A DNA stretch of 64,000 nt from positions 682,001 to 746,000 of the forward strand of contig NZ_JBNFZM010000002.1 in NCBI RefSeq assembly GCF_051195235.1, in the 5' to 3' direction. The notes under the pieces were generated by a model. That model was not told where the DNA came from. It saw only the letters and a list, made by a program, of their open reading frames with translations, and made no database searches. The stretch is from Tateyamaria sp947503385. GTDB taxonomy: Bacteria > Pseudomonadota > Alphaproteobacteria > Rhodobacterales > Rhodobacteraceae. A program made the position numbers and the translations under genes. Shown here one piece after another: positions 51,640 to 60,404 of this stretch (positions within the stretch are counted from its first letter, which is position 1; every line of letters starts with the position of its first letter).

Positions 51640-54354
51640 TCAATCAGGTGACGTCCGCGTTTGCGCCCAACGGTTGAGCCATGCAAGCCCCGCCAAGGAC
51701 AGGCCCAGAACCACAAGGCTCAGCACCCGCGTTAACCCTTCGAGGCCGGAGATATCGATCAGGAACACCTTTGCCACCGCAGCGCCGATCACCACCAGAC
51801 CGGCACGCCGCAGCAGGGCTGAATTGCGCGCAAGAGACTGATAAAAGATCAACGCCCCTGCAATCAGAAGTGCCAGCGTATAGCTCCACAATTCCGGCTG
51901 CAGAAATCCGTGGCGCAGTTCCATCGTCTCGGCCCCCTGCCAGACATGTCGCAGTGCCGTAAAGGCCCAGAACACCGCAAGCGCACCGCCGACAACAGCC
52001 AGCGTTGCCCGCAGGACAAAACGCTGCAGCGTCCACGCGCCAAGCAGCAGAACAAGCCCCGGCAGCAGATAGGCCACGATCAGCGTGTTGATCAGTGGCG
52101 GCCCCGCGACCTCCTCCCCCCAAGCGTCCAGAAGCGGGTTGAACAGAGTCAGAGCAAGTGCCAAAGCGCCAAAGCCGACCAGCCCGAACAATCCGGCAAG
52201 GGCCGCCCGCACAATGGCCAGCCGCCCGCCCAATCGATCAAGCCGCACAAGCTGCGTGAGCGCCAGCACCAACCAGATCACCGCATAAAGGCCCATGGCC
52301 CAATGCGTATCGCTGCCAGAGCCGTCCAGCATAGCGTCGAGCGCACGCAACAGCAGCAACGACACCAGCACACCGCCCGCAGACCATGCTGCCGTATCCA
52401 GCATCACCTGCGCCGTGACCCGCGGCAGGCCGCGCAACAGAACCAGCGATGTGACAAAGGCGGCAAGCGCACCACCGTACGCCAACAGCATTTCCCAAAT
52501 TGCGGCGTCCTCCACGGCCCAGACAAGGCCCGGATTGACGATCAAGCGCGCGCCCACGGCAACCACACCGACCGATATGAACACCTGCATCAGTGGCAGG
52601 CCAAACCGCCGGTCCAGCGCCGCCGCAGCGACAACCGTTGCGGCCAGCGCCACGGTCAGCGCGGCTGACGACAGAATCAGCACGAGCGCGAACGTGATCG
52701 AGGCCAGCGCGGACAATACAAACACAGACACGCGCACCCGGTCCTCGCCGTCAACACGGGCAAATCGCGCGGCAAATCCCACCATGACCCCCGCCATGAC
52801 AATCGCGTGCAGCGCCCACGCATACGCGCCAATGGTGTCCGCCGGTTGCCATGTGACCTCAAGCACGATGGCCATGGCAGGCGCCACAAGGGCCGCAGCA
52901 ATGGCCCACGCCACGCCAAAACCGGGGCGCAGGGCGCGGCCAGCCGCCAGCGCGCTGAACCCAAGCCCAAGCCCCCACAACACCGTCACGGTCAGCGGGA
53001 ATTCAGCCTCGGTTGTCTCTGCATAGGCGTCGGCAAAGGCGCGCCACACCGCGCCGCGGTCAAGCCCTTCATTGGCCACAAGGGCCAGCACCACCGCAAC
53101 CGGCGCAATCGCCAAATCCTGCAGCGCCGGGCCACGCACCGACCAAACTGTCAGCGCCGCCGCAAGCAGCGCCAGTCCCGCCCATGCAGGCCAAAGCGCG
53201 CCCGCGACTTCCAGCGCCACAAACCCGGTGATCAGGCTGGATACCAGCACGGATCCCGCCGCCAGCCATGTGGGAAACACCGGCATCTTCTGGCCCTGTG
53301 ACAGGGCCGATTGCACTGCGGTTGGTTCCGGATGATCCGGCCAGATGCTGCGCGCGGGGATCAAAGTGGCCAGCACGGCAATGCCAAGCGCAAACAATTG
53401 GAAGGCAAAGCCCAAAACCGCCTCAGACCCACCGAGATAGGTCAACATCCCCATGCCATAGGCCAAAACCACGCTCAGCACGGACACCCACGCCCACCGC
53501 CGCACCGTGTCGATCCCAAGACCGACCGCCGTTACAATCGCAAAATACAGATAGAGCCACGGCGTCGCGGGCACATCGCTGCCCACAAACAACGGTGCCC
53601 CAAACGCGCCGATCACACCAACCGCCGCCAGTAGCGGCCCGTTGAACCATCCCAGTACAACACCCAAGAGCCCAACCGCGGCAAGCCCGGCAAATGCCGC
53701 CTCAACGCCAATCAACCCGTACAGCAGCCGTGCCGCCGTCACCCCGCCAAAGAGCGACACGAGCCCCGCACCCGAAAAGACCGAAGGCAAATACGCAGTG
53801 GTCGCATCCGTTGCATCGCCAAATCGCCTACGGATTACCTCGCCCGCGCCGATCAGGGCTGCACCAAAGGCGAGGGCCGCCAGCACCCGCGCAGTTGGCG
53901 GCAGGTAACCGTTTTCGACGCCGTACTGGACCAGGAACAACCCGGCGAGCGCCAGTGACAGTGCCGAAACGGCATAGAACCAGTTCACGGCCAGCCACTG
54001 GAACAGGCGCGTCGCAAAGGTTGGGCCAACCGGCTCGGGTGGCGTCTTTTGCGTGGCGGTCCTGTCGGCTTGCCTCCGCGCGGCGATGACCTTGGCTGCG
54101 GCAGGTTCTGTGTCCTGCGGCTTTGCGGCGGGGGGGACGACCTCGGCCTTTGGTCGCACTGCGTCTAGGTCTGTGCGGTTCCGCGCGGGGGCGCGTTCAG
54201 TGGGCGTCTTTCGCGCATCCGCCATGAGACCGGCCATCTCACGCTCCAGCCGGGCCACACGCCCCTTGAGGCTGCTGTGGCTGATGAGCAGATAGATGAC
54301 GGCAACGGGGATCGCGAGCACGGCGAGCCCCAACAACACCAACAGCCCTTCCAT
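51640..54354 (-). CDS. DUF2339 large membrane protein
   Basis: A 904-residue protein. A first membrane segment (about 3-25) is followed by a short coiled coil (RVARLEREMAGLM) and a Pro/Ala/Lys-rich linker (about 50-110), then about 25 hydrophobic helices to the C-terminus in near-regular alternation, as in DUF2339. The family has no known activity. GAGG six bases before the ATG at 54354 decides the start over a GTG at 54366. It sits between ileS and the redox fusion gene and ends at the copy C element. Confidence 0.85.
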   Translation of the reverse strand: MEGLLVLLGLAVLAIPVAVIYLLISHSSLKGRVARLEREMAGLMADARKTPTERAPARNRTDLDAVRPKAEVVPPAAKPQDTEPAAAKVIAARRQADRTATQKTPPEPVGPTFATRLFQWLAVNWFYAVSALSLALAGLFLVQYGVENGYLPPTARVLAALAFGAALIGAGEVIRRRFGDATDATTAYLPSVFSGAGLVSLFGGVTAARLLYGLIGVEAAFAGLAAVGLLGVVLGWFNGPLLAAVGVIGAFGAPLFVGSDVPATPWLYLYFAIVTAVGLGIDTVRRWAWVSVLSVVLAYGMGMLTYLGGSEAVLGFAFQLFALGIAVLATLIPARSIWPDHPEPTAVQSALSQGQKMPVFPTWLAAGSVLVSSLITGFVALEVAGALWPAWAGLALLAAALTVWSVRGPALQDLAIAPVAVVLALVANEGLDRGAVWRAFADAYAETTEAEFPLTVTVLWGLGLGFSALAAGRALRPGFGVAWAIAAALVAPAMAIVLEVTWQPADTIGAYAWALHAIVMAGVMVGFAARFARVDGEDRVRVSVFVLSALASITFALVLILSSAALTVALAATVVAAAALDRRFGLPLMQVFISVGVVAVGARLIVNPGLVWAVEDAAIWEMLLAYGGALAAFVTSLVLLRGLPRVTAQVMLDTAAWSAGGVLVSLLLLRALDAMLDGSGSDTHWAMGLYAVIWLVLALTQLVRLDRLGGRLAIVRAALAGLFGLVGFGALALALTLFNPLLDAWGEEVAGPPLINTLIVAYLLPGLVLLLGAWTLQRFVLRATLAVVGGALAVFWAFTALRHVWQGAETMELRHGFLQPELWSYTLALLIAGALIFYQSLARNSALLRRAGLVVIGAAVAKVFLIDISGLEGLTRVLSLVVLGLSLAGLAWLNRWAQTRTSPD

Positions 54355-54553
54355 CGACCACCTCACATGTTCTGGTACTGCGCGAACCTAAGCCAATGCG
54401 GGCGGCGCGAAAAGCATGGTTTTCCAGACTGTTGTGCGCCAAAGCCCACCCGCAAGGCGGATTTCCGCACAGCATCCACCGCAAGTTCGGCACGCCAGAG
54501 CCTTTGGGCCCACTCCCAGCGCCCCAGTCCTGTCCGTGGTCAACACCACAGCG

Positions 54554-56170
54554 CTAGTCGTTGATGTGGCTCCAGACGGCGGACATCACCACAGACCCTT
54601 CGCCAACCGCACTGGCCACGCGCTTGACCGACCCCGCGCGCACGTCCCCCACGGCAAAAATGCCGTGGCGCGATGTCTCGTATGCGGTGCGCCCACCGGC
54701 GTCGCGCCCCGTGGGCACGAACCCCTTGTCATCCAGCGTCACAAGGCCCGACAACCATCCTGTGTTGGGCGCAGCACCGACCATGACAAACAGGGCGCGC
54801 GCAGGCAGATGCCAATCTTGACCCGACGCTTTGTCGCGGATCGTCACCCCGGTCAGGCGGTCGTCGCCCTGCAATTCGGTGGCTTCGGTGCTGGTGTGGA
54901 TCGTGATGCGCGGATGGCTCTTTAACCGTTGCAACAGATAGTCGGACATGGAGCTTGCCAGCGACCCGCTGCGCACCAGCACGTGCACGTGCCGGGCCGT
55001 GCGCGCAAGGAACATCGCCGCTTGTCCGGCTGAATTGCCGCCCCCGATAATGGCCACTTCGGTATCCTTGCAGTAGCGCGCCTCGACATCCGTCGCAGCG
55101 TAGTACACGCCCGCCCCTTCGAACTCGCTGAGCCGGTCCAGCGGCATCTGCCGATACTGCACGCCGGTTGCGACGATCAAAGCCTTGGCCGAGACCCAAT
55201 CATCTGTATCAAGCCGGATGTGGAACAGGTGCTTTTCACATTGCATCAGTTCCTGCGCGCGCACTGGTACCGCAAAGCGGGTGCCGAATTTCATTGCCTG
55301 TACTTCACCACGTCCCACCAGATCACCGCCGGAGATACCCGTGGGAAACCCCATATAGTTCTCGATCCGGCTGGACGTGCCTGCCTGACCGCCCACGGCC
55401 AGATCCTCAAGGACCACCCCACAAAGCCCTTCGGCGCCGGCATAGACACCCGCCGCCACGCCCGCAGGACCACCACCCACGATGGCCACGTCGAACACGT
55501 CCTCCTTGCGCAGCGCCATGTCGAGGCCAAGCGCGCGGGCCACGCCGCGCGGCGTGGGCGGGTGGATCACCTGATGTTTGGCAAAGATCACTGCCGGGCG
55601 CGCCCGGTCGATGCTGCACTGTTTGGCCAGCGCGTCGCCCTCATCGCTCTCGATTTCGATCTCGGCAAAGGGAATGCGGTTGCGCGCGGCGAAACTGGCA
55701 ATGCGGCGCACGTCCCGGTCCACTTCACCGCCGATAAGCGTCAAACTGGCCTCGTCCACCTCGACCATGCGGCGTCTGCGGGCGGCGAAGACGCTGATGA
55801 TGATATCGGACATTTCGGGAATGTCGGACATCAGTTGCAGCATGGCGTCGCGTTTGACGCATAGCAGTTCGGTGTCCTGCACCGCACGCCCCGTCATGAA
55901 CGCGTGGCCGCCGGTGAGAAAGGCCAACTCCCCAAAAAACTGGCCCGGCCCCAACGTCGCATTGCCATAGCGTTGCCCGGTGCCACTGCTCACCGCCTCT
56001 GTCTCTCCCGACAGGAGATAATGGAATTCGGAAATGGGAGCGCCGGCTTTTTGGAACACCTCGCCTGCCTTGAGTGGCACCACGTGACCCACGCGGCGCA
56101 TGGCCGCCACATGTTCAGAGGCGAGCGGGGTGCGCACCATCGTTTGCAGGTCAGCGGCAAAGGTTTCCAT
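54554..56170 (-). CDS. cNMP-binding/thioredoxin-reductase-like flavoprotein
   Basis: A 538-residue fusion. Residues about 10-130 form a cyclic-nucleotide-binding domain (LLSGETEAV, GPGQFFGELAFLTGG). Residues about 140-215 look like a thioredoxin/glutaredoxin-like fold without CxxC. The rest is a thioredoxin-reductase-like FAD/NAD(P) enzyme with GGGPAG (232-237) and GGGNSAG (376-382). At about 357-360, where reductases have the redox CATC, it reads YAAT, so the usual disulfide is missing. It can bind FAD and NAD(P)H but its electron acceptor is unknown. It is 6 bases after the TIGR01620 gene. Confidence 0.86.
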   Translation of the reverse strand: METFAADLQTMVRTPLASEHVAAMRRVGHVVPLKAGEVFQKAGAPISEFHYLLSGETEAVSSGTGQRYGNATLGPGQFFGELAFLTGGHAFMTGRAVQDTELLCVKRDAMLQLMSDIPEMSDIIISVFAARRRRMVEVDEASLTLIGGEVDRDVRRIASFAARNRIPFAEIEIESDEGDALAKQCSIDRARPAVIFAKHQVIHPPTPRGVARALGLDMALRKEDVFDVAIVGGGPAGVAAGVYAGAEGLCGVVLEDLAVGGQAGTSSRIENYMGFPTGISGGDLVGRGEVQAMKFGTRFAVPVRAQELMQCEKHLFHIRLDTDDWVSAKALIVATGVQYRQMPLDRLSEFEGAGVYYAATDVEARYCKDTEVAIIGGGNSAGQAAMFLARTARHVHVLVRSGSLASSMSDYLLQRLKSHPRITIHTSTEATELQGDDRLTGVTIRDKASGQDWHLPARALFVMVGAAPNTGWLSGLVTLDDKGFVPTGRDAGGRTAYETSRHGIFAVGDVRAGSVKRVASAVGEGSVVMSAVWSHIND

Positions 56171-56176
56171 GGTTGA

Positions 56177-57181
56177 TTATCCTGACATGTCGCGGGTTTG
56201 TGTTTGAAATAGACCACCAAGCGCCTGTTTCACCAGCGTGCGCGCCTTGGGCCGTTTTCCGTCGGCAAAAGCCAGCGGGCGGCACACTTCGATTGCGGCG
56301 ACACCGACGCGCGCAGTGAGCGCCCCGTTCACGAGCCCCTCGCCGAAGCGGCGCGACAGCTTGCCGAGGATAGAACCACCAAGGATCGGCTCCAGCATAT
56401 CATCGCCCACAGCAACGGCACCGGTGGCCACCAGATGGGTCATCACCGCGCGGGTCAGCCGCCAGCTGCCCAATGTGCCGCCACGCCCGCCATAGACCTC
56501 TGCGATCCGGCGGATCATGCGCAGATTGGCGGTGAGCGCTGCGACGACATCCGCCAGTGCCAATGGCACCAACGCTGTCACGGTGGCAACCTGCCGCGCC
56601 GCCGCCTCGACCTCGCGTTCGGCAGCGGCATCCAGCGGTCCCAGCATTTCGGTATCCGCAAGGGCCAACAGGCCGTTTGCATCCAACTGGTCGCCGCGCA
56701 ACTCTGCCACGCGGTCACGGCCCCACTGCGTCTCGGGCCGATCGTGGTAGAGCGCGTCGAGGCGGTCCACAACGCGGCGCGCGCCGTGCAGGTCTTGTGC
56801 CGCAACCGCTTCGGCTGCGGCACGGCGCAAACCGTCGATCCGGGTGAGCCGCCTGAGCGCGGCAAGCTCGCGCAGAGCAATGATAAGCAGCACCGCAATC
56901 AGCAGACCAAAGAGCCCGGCAAAGGCCCAACCCAGAACAGGTTGCCGTGCGATCCACGCCGTCACAAAATCCCAAGCGGCGGTGCTGAGCACCGCAACCA
57001 GCAAGGCCGCCACGACACCCCAAAGCCATCGCGCCAGCCGCGAGGGCCGCCTGCTGGCGACCTGAGCCGCAGCCTGCATCGCAGCCCCGCGCGGAGCGAC
57101 AGGATCAGGCACCGGTGGCGCATCTGCAACCGACGGTGTGTGTGTGTCATCCAGTTCAATCAGTACCGGGCCCTTGGCCAT
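56177..57181 (-). CDS. TIGR01620 (YcjF-like) inner-membrane protein
   Basis: A 334-residue protein with a Pro-rich N-terminus, two hydrophobic segments (about 50-70 and 80-104), then a largely helical cytoplasmic domain with RRLTRIDGLRRAAAEAV and the family ending of small Gly/Ala-rich segments (RRFGEGLVNGALTARVGVAAIE). In Escherichia coli its relative YcjF is encoded next to YcjX and both are stress-linked. The ATG at 57181 overlaps the GNAT stop (TGATG), with GGAGG upstream. Its function is unknown. Confidence 0.86.
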   Translation of the reverse strand: MAKGPVLIELDDTHTPSVADAPPVPDPVAPRGAAMQAAAQVASRRPSRLARWLWGVVAALLVAVLSTAAWDFVTAWIARQPVLGWAFAGLFGLLIAVLLIIALRELAALRRLTRIDGLRRAAAEAVAAQDLHGARRVVDRLDALYHDRPETQWGRDRVAELRGDQLDANGLLALADTEMLGPLDAAAEREVEAAARQVATVTALVPLALADVVAALTANLRMIRRIAEVYGGRGGTLGSWRLTRAVMTHLVATGAVAVGDDMLEPILGGSILGKLSRRFGEGLVNGALTARVGVAAIEVCRPLAFADGKRPKARTLVKQALGGLFQTQTRDMSG

Positions 57182-57630
57182 CACGTGCCCTCCTTTGTCC
57201 AGAGCATCCGCATGTCGGGCAGCTTTTCGTCATTTCGGGCCCCATCGGTACGCGCGACCTCTTTGAACCCGTGGCGCTTGTAGAACTGTTGTGCGCGCGT
57301 ATTGGCCTGAAAGGTCCAGAGGCTGAGGCGGGTCGCTTGCGATTGCACCTGTTGCAACAGCGCGGATCCGATGCCCCGTCCGCACATGTTCGACGCCACA
57401 TAGAGCGCTTGAATTTCCGCGTCGGCACAGGCGATGAAACCGGTGACGTCACCGTCCGTTTCCGCCACATGGACCCAGCCCCGTTCGATCATCATTCCCG
57501 CAAATCCAATATCTTCGGCGGCCGTGTGAATGCGGGGCATCCAGTCGGTTCCGATGGCAAAGGCCGACAGGATCGCACCTGTGGCCCCGGCATCCGTAGG
57601 CTGGGCCGGGCGTAAGACGATCCCGGTCAC
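57181..57630 (-). CDS. GNAT N-acetyltransferase between ycjX and TIGR01620 genes
   Basis: A 149-residue acetyltransferase. The acetyl-CoA motif VASNMCGRGIGSALL (about 78-92) matches R-x-x-G-x-G/A, and FQANTRAQQFYKRHGF is the usual motif B. The substrate is unknown. The GTG start (57630) overlaps the YcjX stop (GTGA) and its own stop overlaps the next start, so all three are coupled. Its place between the ycjX and ycjF partners is unusual. Confidence 0.9.
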   Translation of the reverse strand: MTGIVLRPAQPTDAGATGAILSAFAIGTDWMPRIHTAAEDIGFAGMMIERGWVHVAETDGDVTGFIACADAEIQALYVASNMCGRGIGSALLQQVQSQATRLSLWTFQANTRAQQFYKRHGFKEVARTDGARNDEKLPDMRMLWTKEGT

Positions 57631-59039
57631 AACCTGTCTCCGATCAGGAACTGCGCCGCTTGGTCGAGCCGGATATGCGGTGGCCCGTCACCGGGTTTGA
57701 GCGTCATGTCCCCCGGCGCAAAGCGCATCACCTCGTAATCCGCACCGAGCCAGTCGCGCGCGCCGGATTGGCCCGGTGTCAGGATGTCGGCGGGGTCTTC
57801 GGGCAGGGTTCCGGGATAGAACGCCGCCTGTTTGCCTGTCTCCAACAGCGTGCCGCGCACCACGTCCAGCTGTGCGCCGTCATGGGTGATCGTGTCTTCG
57901 GTCGTGGCACGCAGGGCGGCGATGGCCATGGCCGCCGTATCCGCGCCAGCAAAACGCGCGCGATCACGGGCGTCACGGGTCAGCGCCTCCATGATGGCGG
58001 TGAGGCGCGCGTGTTGGGTGTGGTGGATGTGATCGGCCTTAGTTGCCGCAAAAAGGATCTTTTCTACCCGGCGACCACGAAAAAGCTGGGTCAGGAACGC
58101 ATTGCGCCCCGGTCTGAAGGCACCAAGGATGTCGGCCATACCTTGCCGCATATCCTCGACAGCGGCAGGACCGGAATGGATTGCGCCCAGCGCATCGACC
58201 AGAACCACCTGACGGTCGATGCGGGCAAAGTGATCGCGAAAGAACGGGCGCACGACTTGTGCCTTGTACGCCTCGAACCGGCGGGCCATTTCCCGGCGCA
58301 ACGACCGGCGCGGAGCCTCACCCGGCGGCAGCGGGGCAAAGGTCAGCACCGGTGATCCGGCCAGATCCCCCGGCAGCAGAAAACGCCCGGGCGTGCAATC
58401 GTAGAACCCGGCGGCGCGGGCGGCGGTCAGGTAGGCGGTGAAACTGGCCGCCAACCCCTTGGCCACAACCTCGTCCAGACGCGCGGCACCGTCAGCGCTG
58501 GACGCGACAGCGGCGTAATCCGCCCCTTCGGCGCGCGCCGCAACACGGGCCAGCGCGATCTTTGACCAGTCCTCGTAACTCTGATCCAGCAGGCCCAGAT
58601 CGAGCAGCCATTCGCCGGGATAGTCGATGATATCCAGATGCAGCGTGCGCGGCCCCTGCAACCCGGCCAATAGGCCCGCCGGTTGCACCTTAAGCGACAG
58701 GCGCAATTCGCTCACCGACCGAGTGCTGTCAGGCCACTGAGTTGGGGTGCCCAGCAGGCTGGCCTTGTGCGCTTCGTAATCGAAGCGCGGGATGGTGTCG
58801 TTGGGTTGGGGTTGCAGGAACGCCGCGTGAACGCGGCCTTCTGCGGCGGCCAGCAGGTGTGGCATCCGGCCCCTGTCCAGCAGGTTGGCCACCAGCGATG
58901 TGATGAACACCGTTTTGCCCGACCGGGCCAGACCGGTCACGCCCAGCCGGATGGTGGGCGTGCCCAGCATATCCGCTCCGGTGTCGTATATGCCCTGCGC
59001 CGTGTTCAGCAGCCCATCGGCAAGTGTCGTGAGAACCAC
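57627..59039 (-). CDS. YcjX-family P-loop protein
   Basis: A 470-residue protein of the DUF463/YcjX family. The P-loop is GLARSGKTVF (about 35-44), with a Walker-B-like strand LHLDIIDYPGEWLLDL (about 134-149), which is characteristic. There is no membrane segment. The GTG start at 59039 has AAAGGAAG eight bases before it and gives a length like that of Escherichia coli YcjX (about 465); the frame is open to 59141 but without a site. The family is a predicted nucleotide-binding, stress-linked protein of unknown function. Confidence 0.88.
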   Translation of the reverse strand: MVLTTLADGLLNTAQGIYDTGADMLGTPTIRLGVTGLARSGKTVFITSLVANLLDRGRMPHLLAAAEGRVHAAFLQPQPNDTIPRFDYEAHKASLLGTPTQWPDSTRSVSELRLSLKVQPAGLLAGLQGPRTLHLDIIDYPGEWLLDLGLLDQSYEDWSKIALARVAARAEGADYAAVASSADGAARLDEVVAKGLAASFTAYLTAARAAGFYDCTPGRFLLPGDLAGSPVLTFAPLPPGEAPRRSLRREMARRFEAYKAQVVRPFFRDHFARIDRQVVLVDALGAIHSGPAAVEDMRQGMADILGAFRPGRNAFLTQLFRGRRVEKILFAATKADHIHHTQHARLTAIMEALTRDARDRARFAGADTAAMAIAALRATTEDTITHDGAQLDVVRGTLLETGKQAAFYPGTLPEDPADILTPGQSGARDWLGADYEVMRFAPGDMTLKPGDGPPHIRLDQAAQFLIGDRL

Positions 59040-59139
59040 CGCGCAATCTTCCTTTTGTCTTCCCGCGCAACATAAGGGCGGCGGGCCTGCCTCGCCAGTG
59101 CCATTGCAGCGCGCAACGACGCGCGCTAGGGACGCGGCC

Positions 59140-59907
59140 ATGCCACGTTACGCGCTCAAGGTCGAATATCACGGCGCACCCTTTGCCGGGTGGCAGCGTC
59201 AGGCTGACCAGCCGTCCGTACAGGGTGCCATTGAGACGGCCCTGTCCCGGCTGGAGCCGCGTGACCACACCATCGCCGCTGCCGGCCGCACGGATGCCGG
59301 TGTGCATGGGCTGGGTCAGGTGGCGCATTGCGACATGGACAAGGACTGGGATCCGTTTCGCCTGTCAGAGGCGCTGAACCATCATCTAAAGCCTGATCCG
59401 GTTGCCATCGTGGCCTGTGCCCATGTGCCCGAAGACTGGCACGCCCGGTTTTCCGCGATCGAACGGCGCTATGTGTTTCGTCTGCTCATGCGGCGCGCGC
59501 CAGCAACCCACCTCAAGGGGCTGGTGTGGCGCGTCAACCAACCGCTGGACATCGCCGCCATGGACGAGGCCGCGCAACGACTGGTGGGACGACATGACTT
59601 TACCACCTTCCGGTCATCAATCTGTCAGGCCGACAGCCCGCTCAAGACGTTGGACCATTTGCGCGTAACCCGCGTGGATGGACCGCACGGGCCCGAGGCG
59701 CGGTTCGACGTGCGCGCGCGGTCGTTTCTGCACAATCAGGTGCGCAGCTTTGTCGGCACGTTGGAGCGCGTGGGGGCAGCGGCATGGACAGCGCACGACG
59801 TCGCGGACGCGCTTGCGGCGTGTGACCGCGCGCGGTGCGGCCCGGTGTGCCCGCCGGACGGTCTCTACCTTGCCGGGGTGGGCTATCCGGACGATCCGTT
59901 TGCCTAG
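59140..59907 (+). CDS. truA: tRNA pseudouridine(38-40) synthase TruA
   Basis: A 255-residue enzyme that makes pseudouridine at positions 38-40 of tRNA anticodon arms. The catalytic Asp is in AAGRTDAGVHGLGQ, with ALKVEYHGAPFAGWQ at the start and RSFLHNQVRSFVGTLERVG later. AGGGA lies before the ATG at 59140; the frame open to 58885 is a shadow of ycjX. Its stop shares CTAG (59904-59907) with the convergent gene. Confidence 0.95.
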   Translation: MPRYALKVEYHGAPFAGWQRQADQPSVQGAIETALSRLEPRDHTIAAAGRTDAGVHGLGQVAHCDMDKDWDPFRLSEALNHHLKPDPVAIVACAHVPEDWHARFSAIERRYVFRLLMRRAPATHLKGLVWRVNQPLDIAAMDEAAQRLVGRHDFTTFRSSICQADSPLKTLDHLRVTRVDGPHGPEARFDVRARSFLHNQVRSFVGTLERVGAAAWTAHDVADALAACDRARCGPVCPPDGLYLAGVGYPDDPFA

Positions 59908-60404
59908 TCAGTGTCCATGAGGTTCGCGCCCGCACCCATGGTGCGCGACGCCTCGCTGTCGGCCACGTAGGTGCGCGCGGCCAGCGCGCCTAGATCGGCA
60001 TCCAGATCCGCACTGACCAACAGCCGTTCCGTGCGTGCGCGCGTGCTCGGCGCACTGAGATCGAGCGCCGCCAGCACCGTCTCTCCGCTTACATCCACAG
60101 CGGTGCGGCACGGTAGCCCCACCAACCAGCTGACCAGCAGCGCGCGTTGCGCCGCGTCCGGTTCGACGGTCTTGATCGGGCGGGGCGAGACCGAGGCCGC
60201 TTCGATCACCTCTTCCACCCGTTGGGCCAGTGCCACGATCCGCTCGGGCGCATCCAGCGCTGATTGCAGCGGCGCCTCGGCCCCGCCATCGGCCAAATGC
60301 CTTGCCAGCATAGCGCCAAAGGCCAGCGATTGTGCCGATGGCACGCCAGCGCCTGCCGCCGCCCGTGTGGCCAGCGCCTGCACTTCGGTCCAGGATCGGC
60401 TCAT
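59904..60404 (-). CDS. unknown 166-residue protein, possibly DUF3726-like
   Basis: A soluble, Ala-rich protein, mostly helical, with no signal or membrane segment. Its start SWTEVQALATRAAAGAGVP resembles what I recall of DUF3726 proteins, but this is a weak match. The end is polar, AARTYVADSEASRTMGAGAN. The ATG at 60404 overlaps the upstream stop (ATGA), so it is made with the 547-residue protein. No function is assigned. Confidence 0.66.
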   Translation of the reverse strand: MSRSWTEVQALATRAAAGAGVPSAQSLAFGAMLARHLADGGAEAPLQSALDAPERIVALAQRVEEVIEAASVSPRPIKTVEPDAAQRALLVSWLVGLPCRTAVDVSGETVLAALDLSAPSTRARTERLLVSADLDADLGALAARTYVADSEASRTMGAGANLMDTD

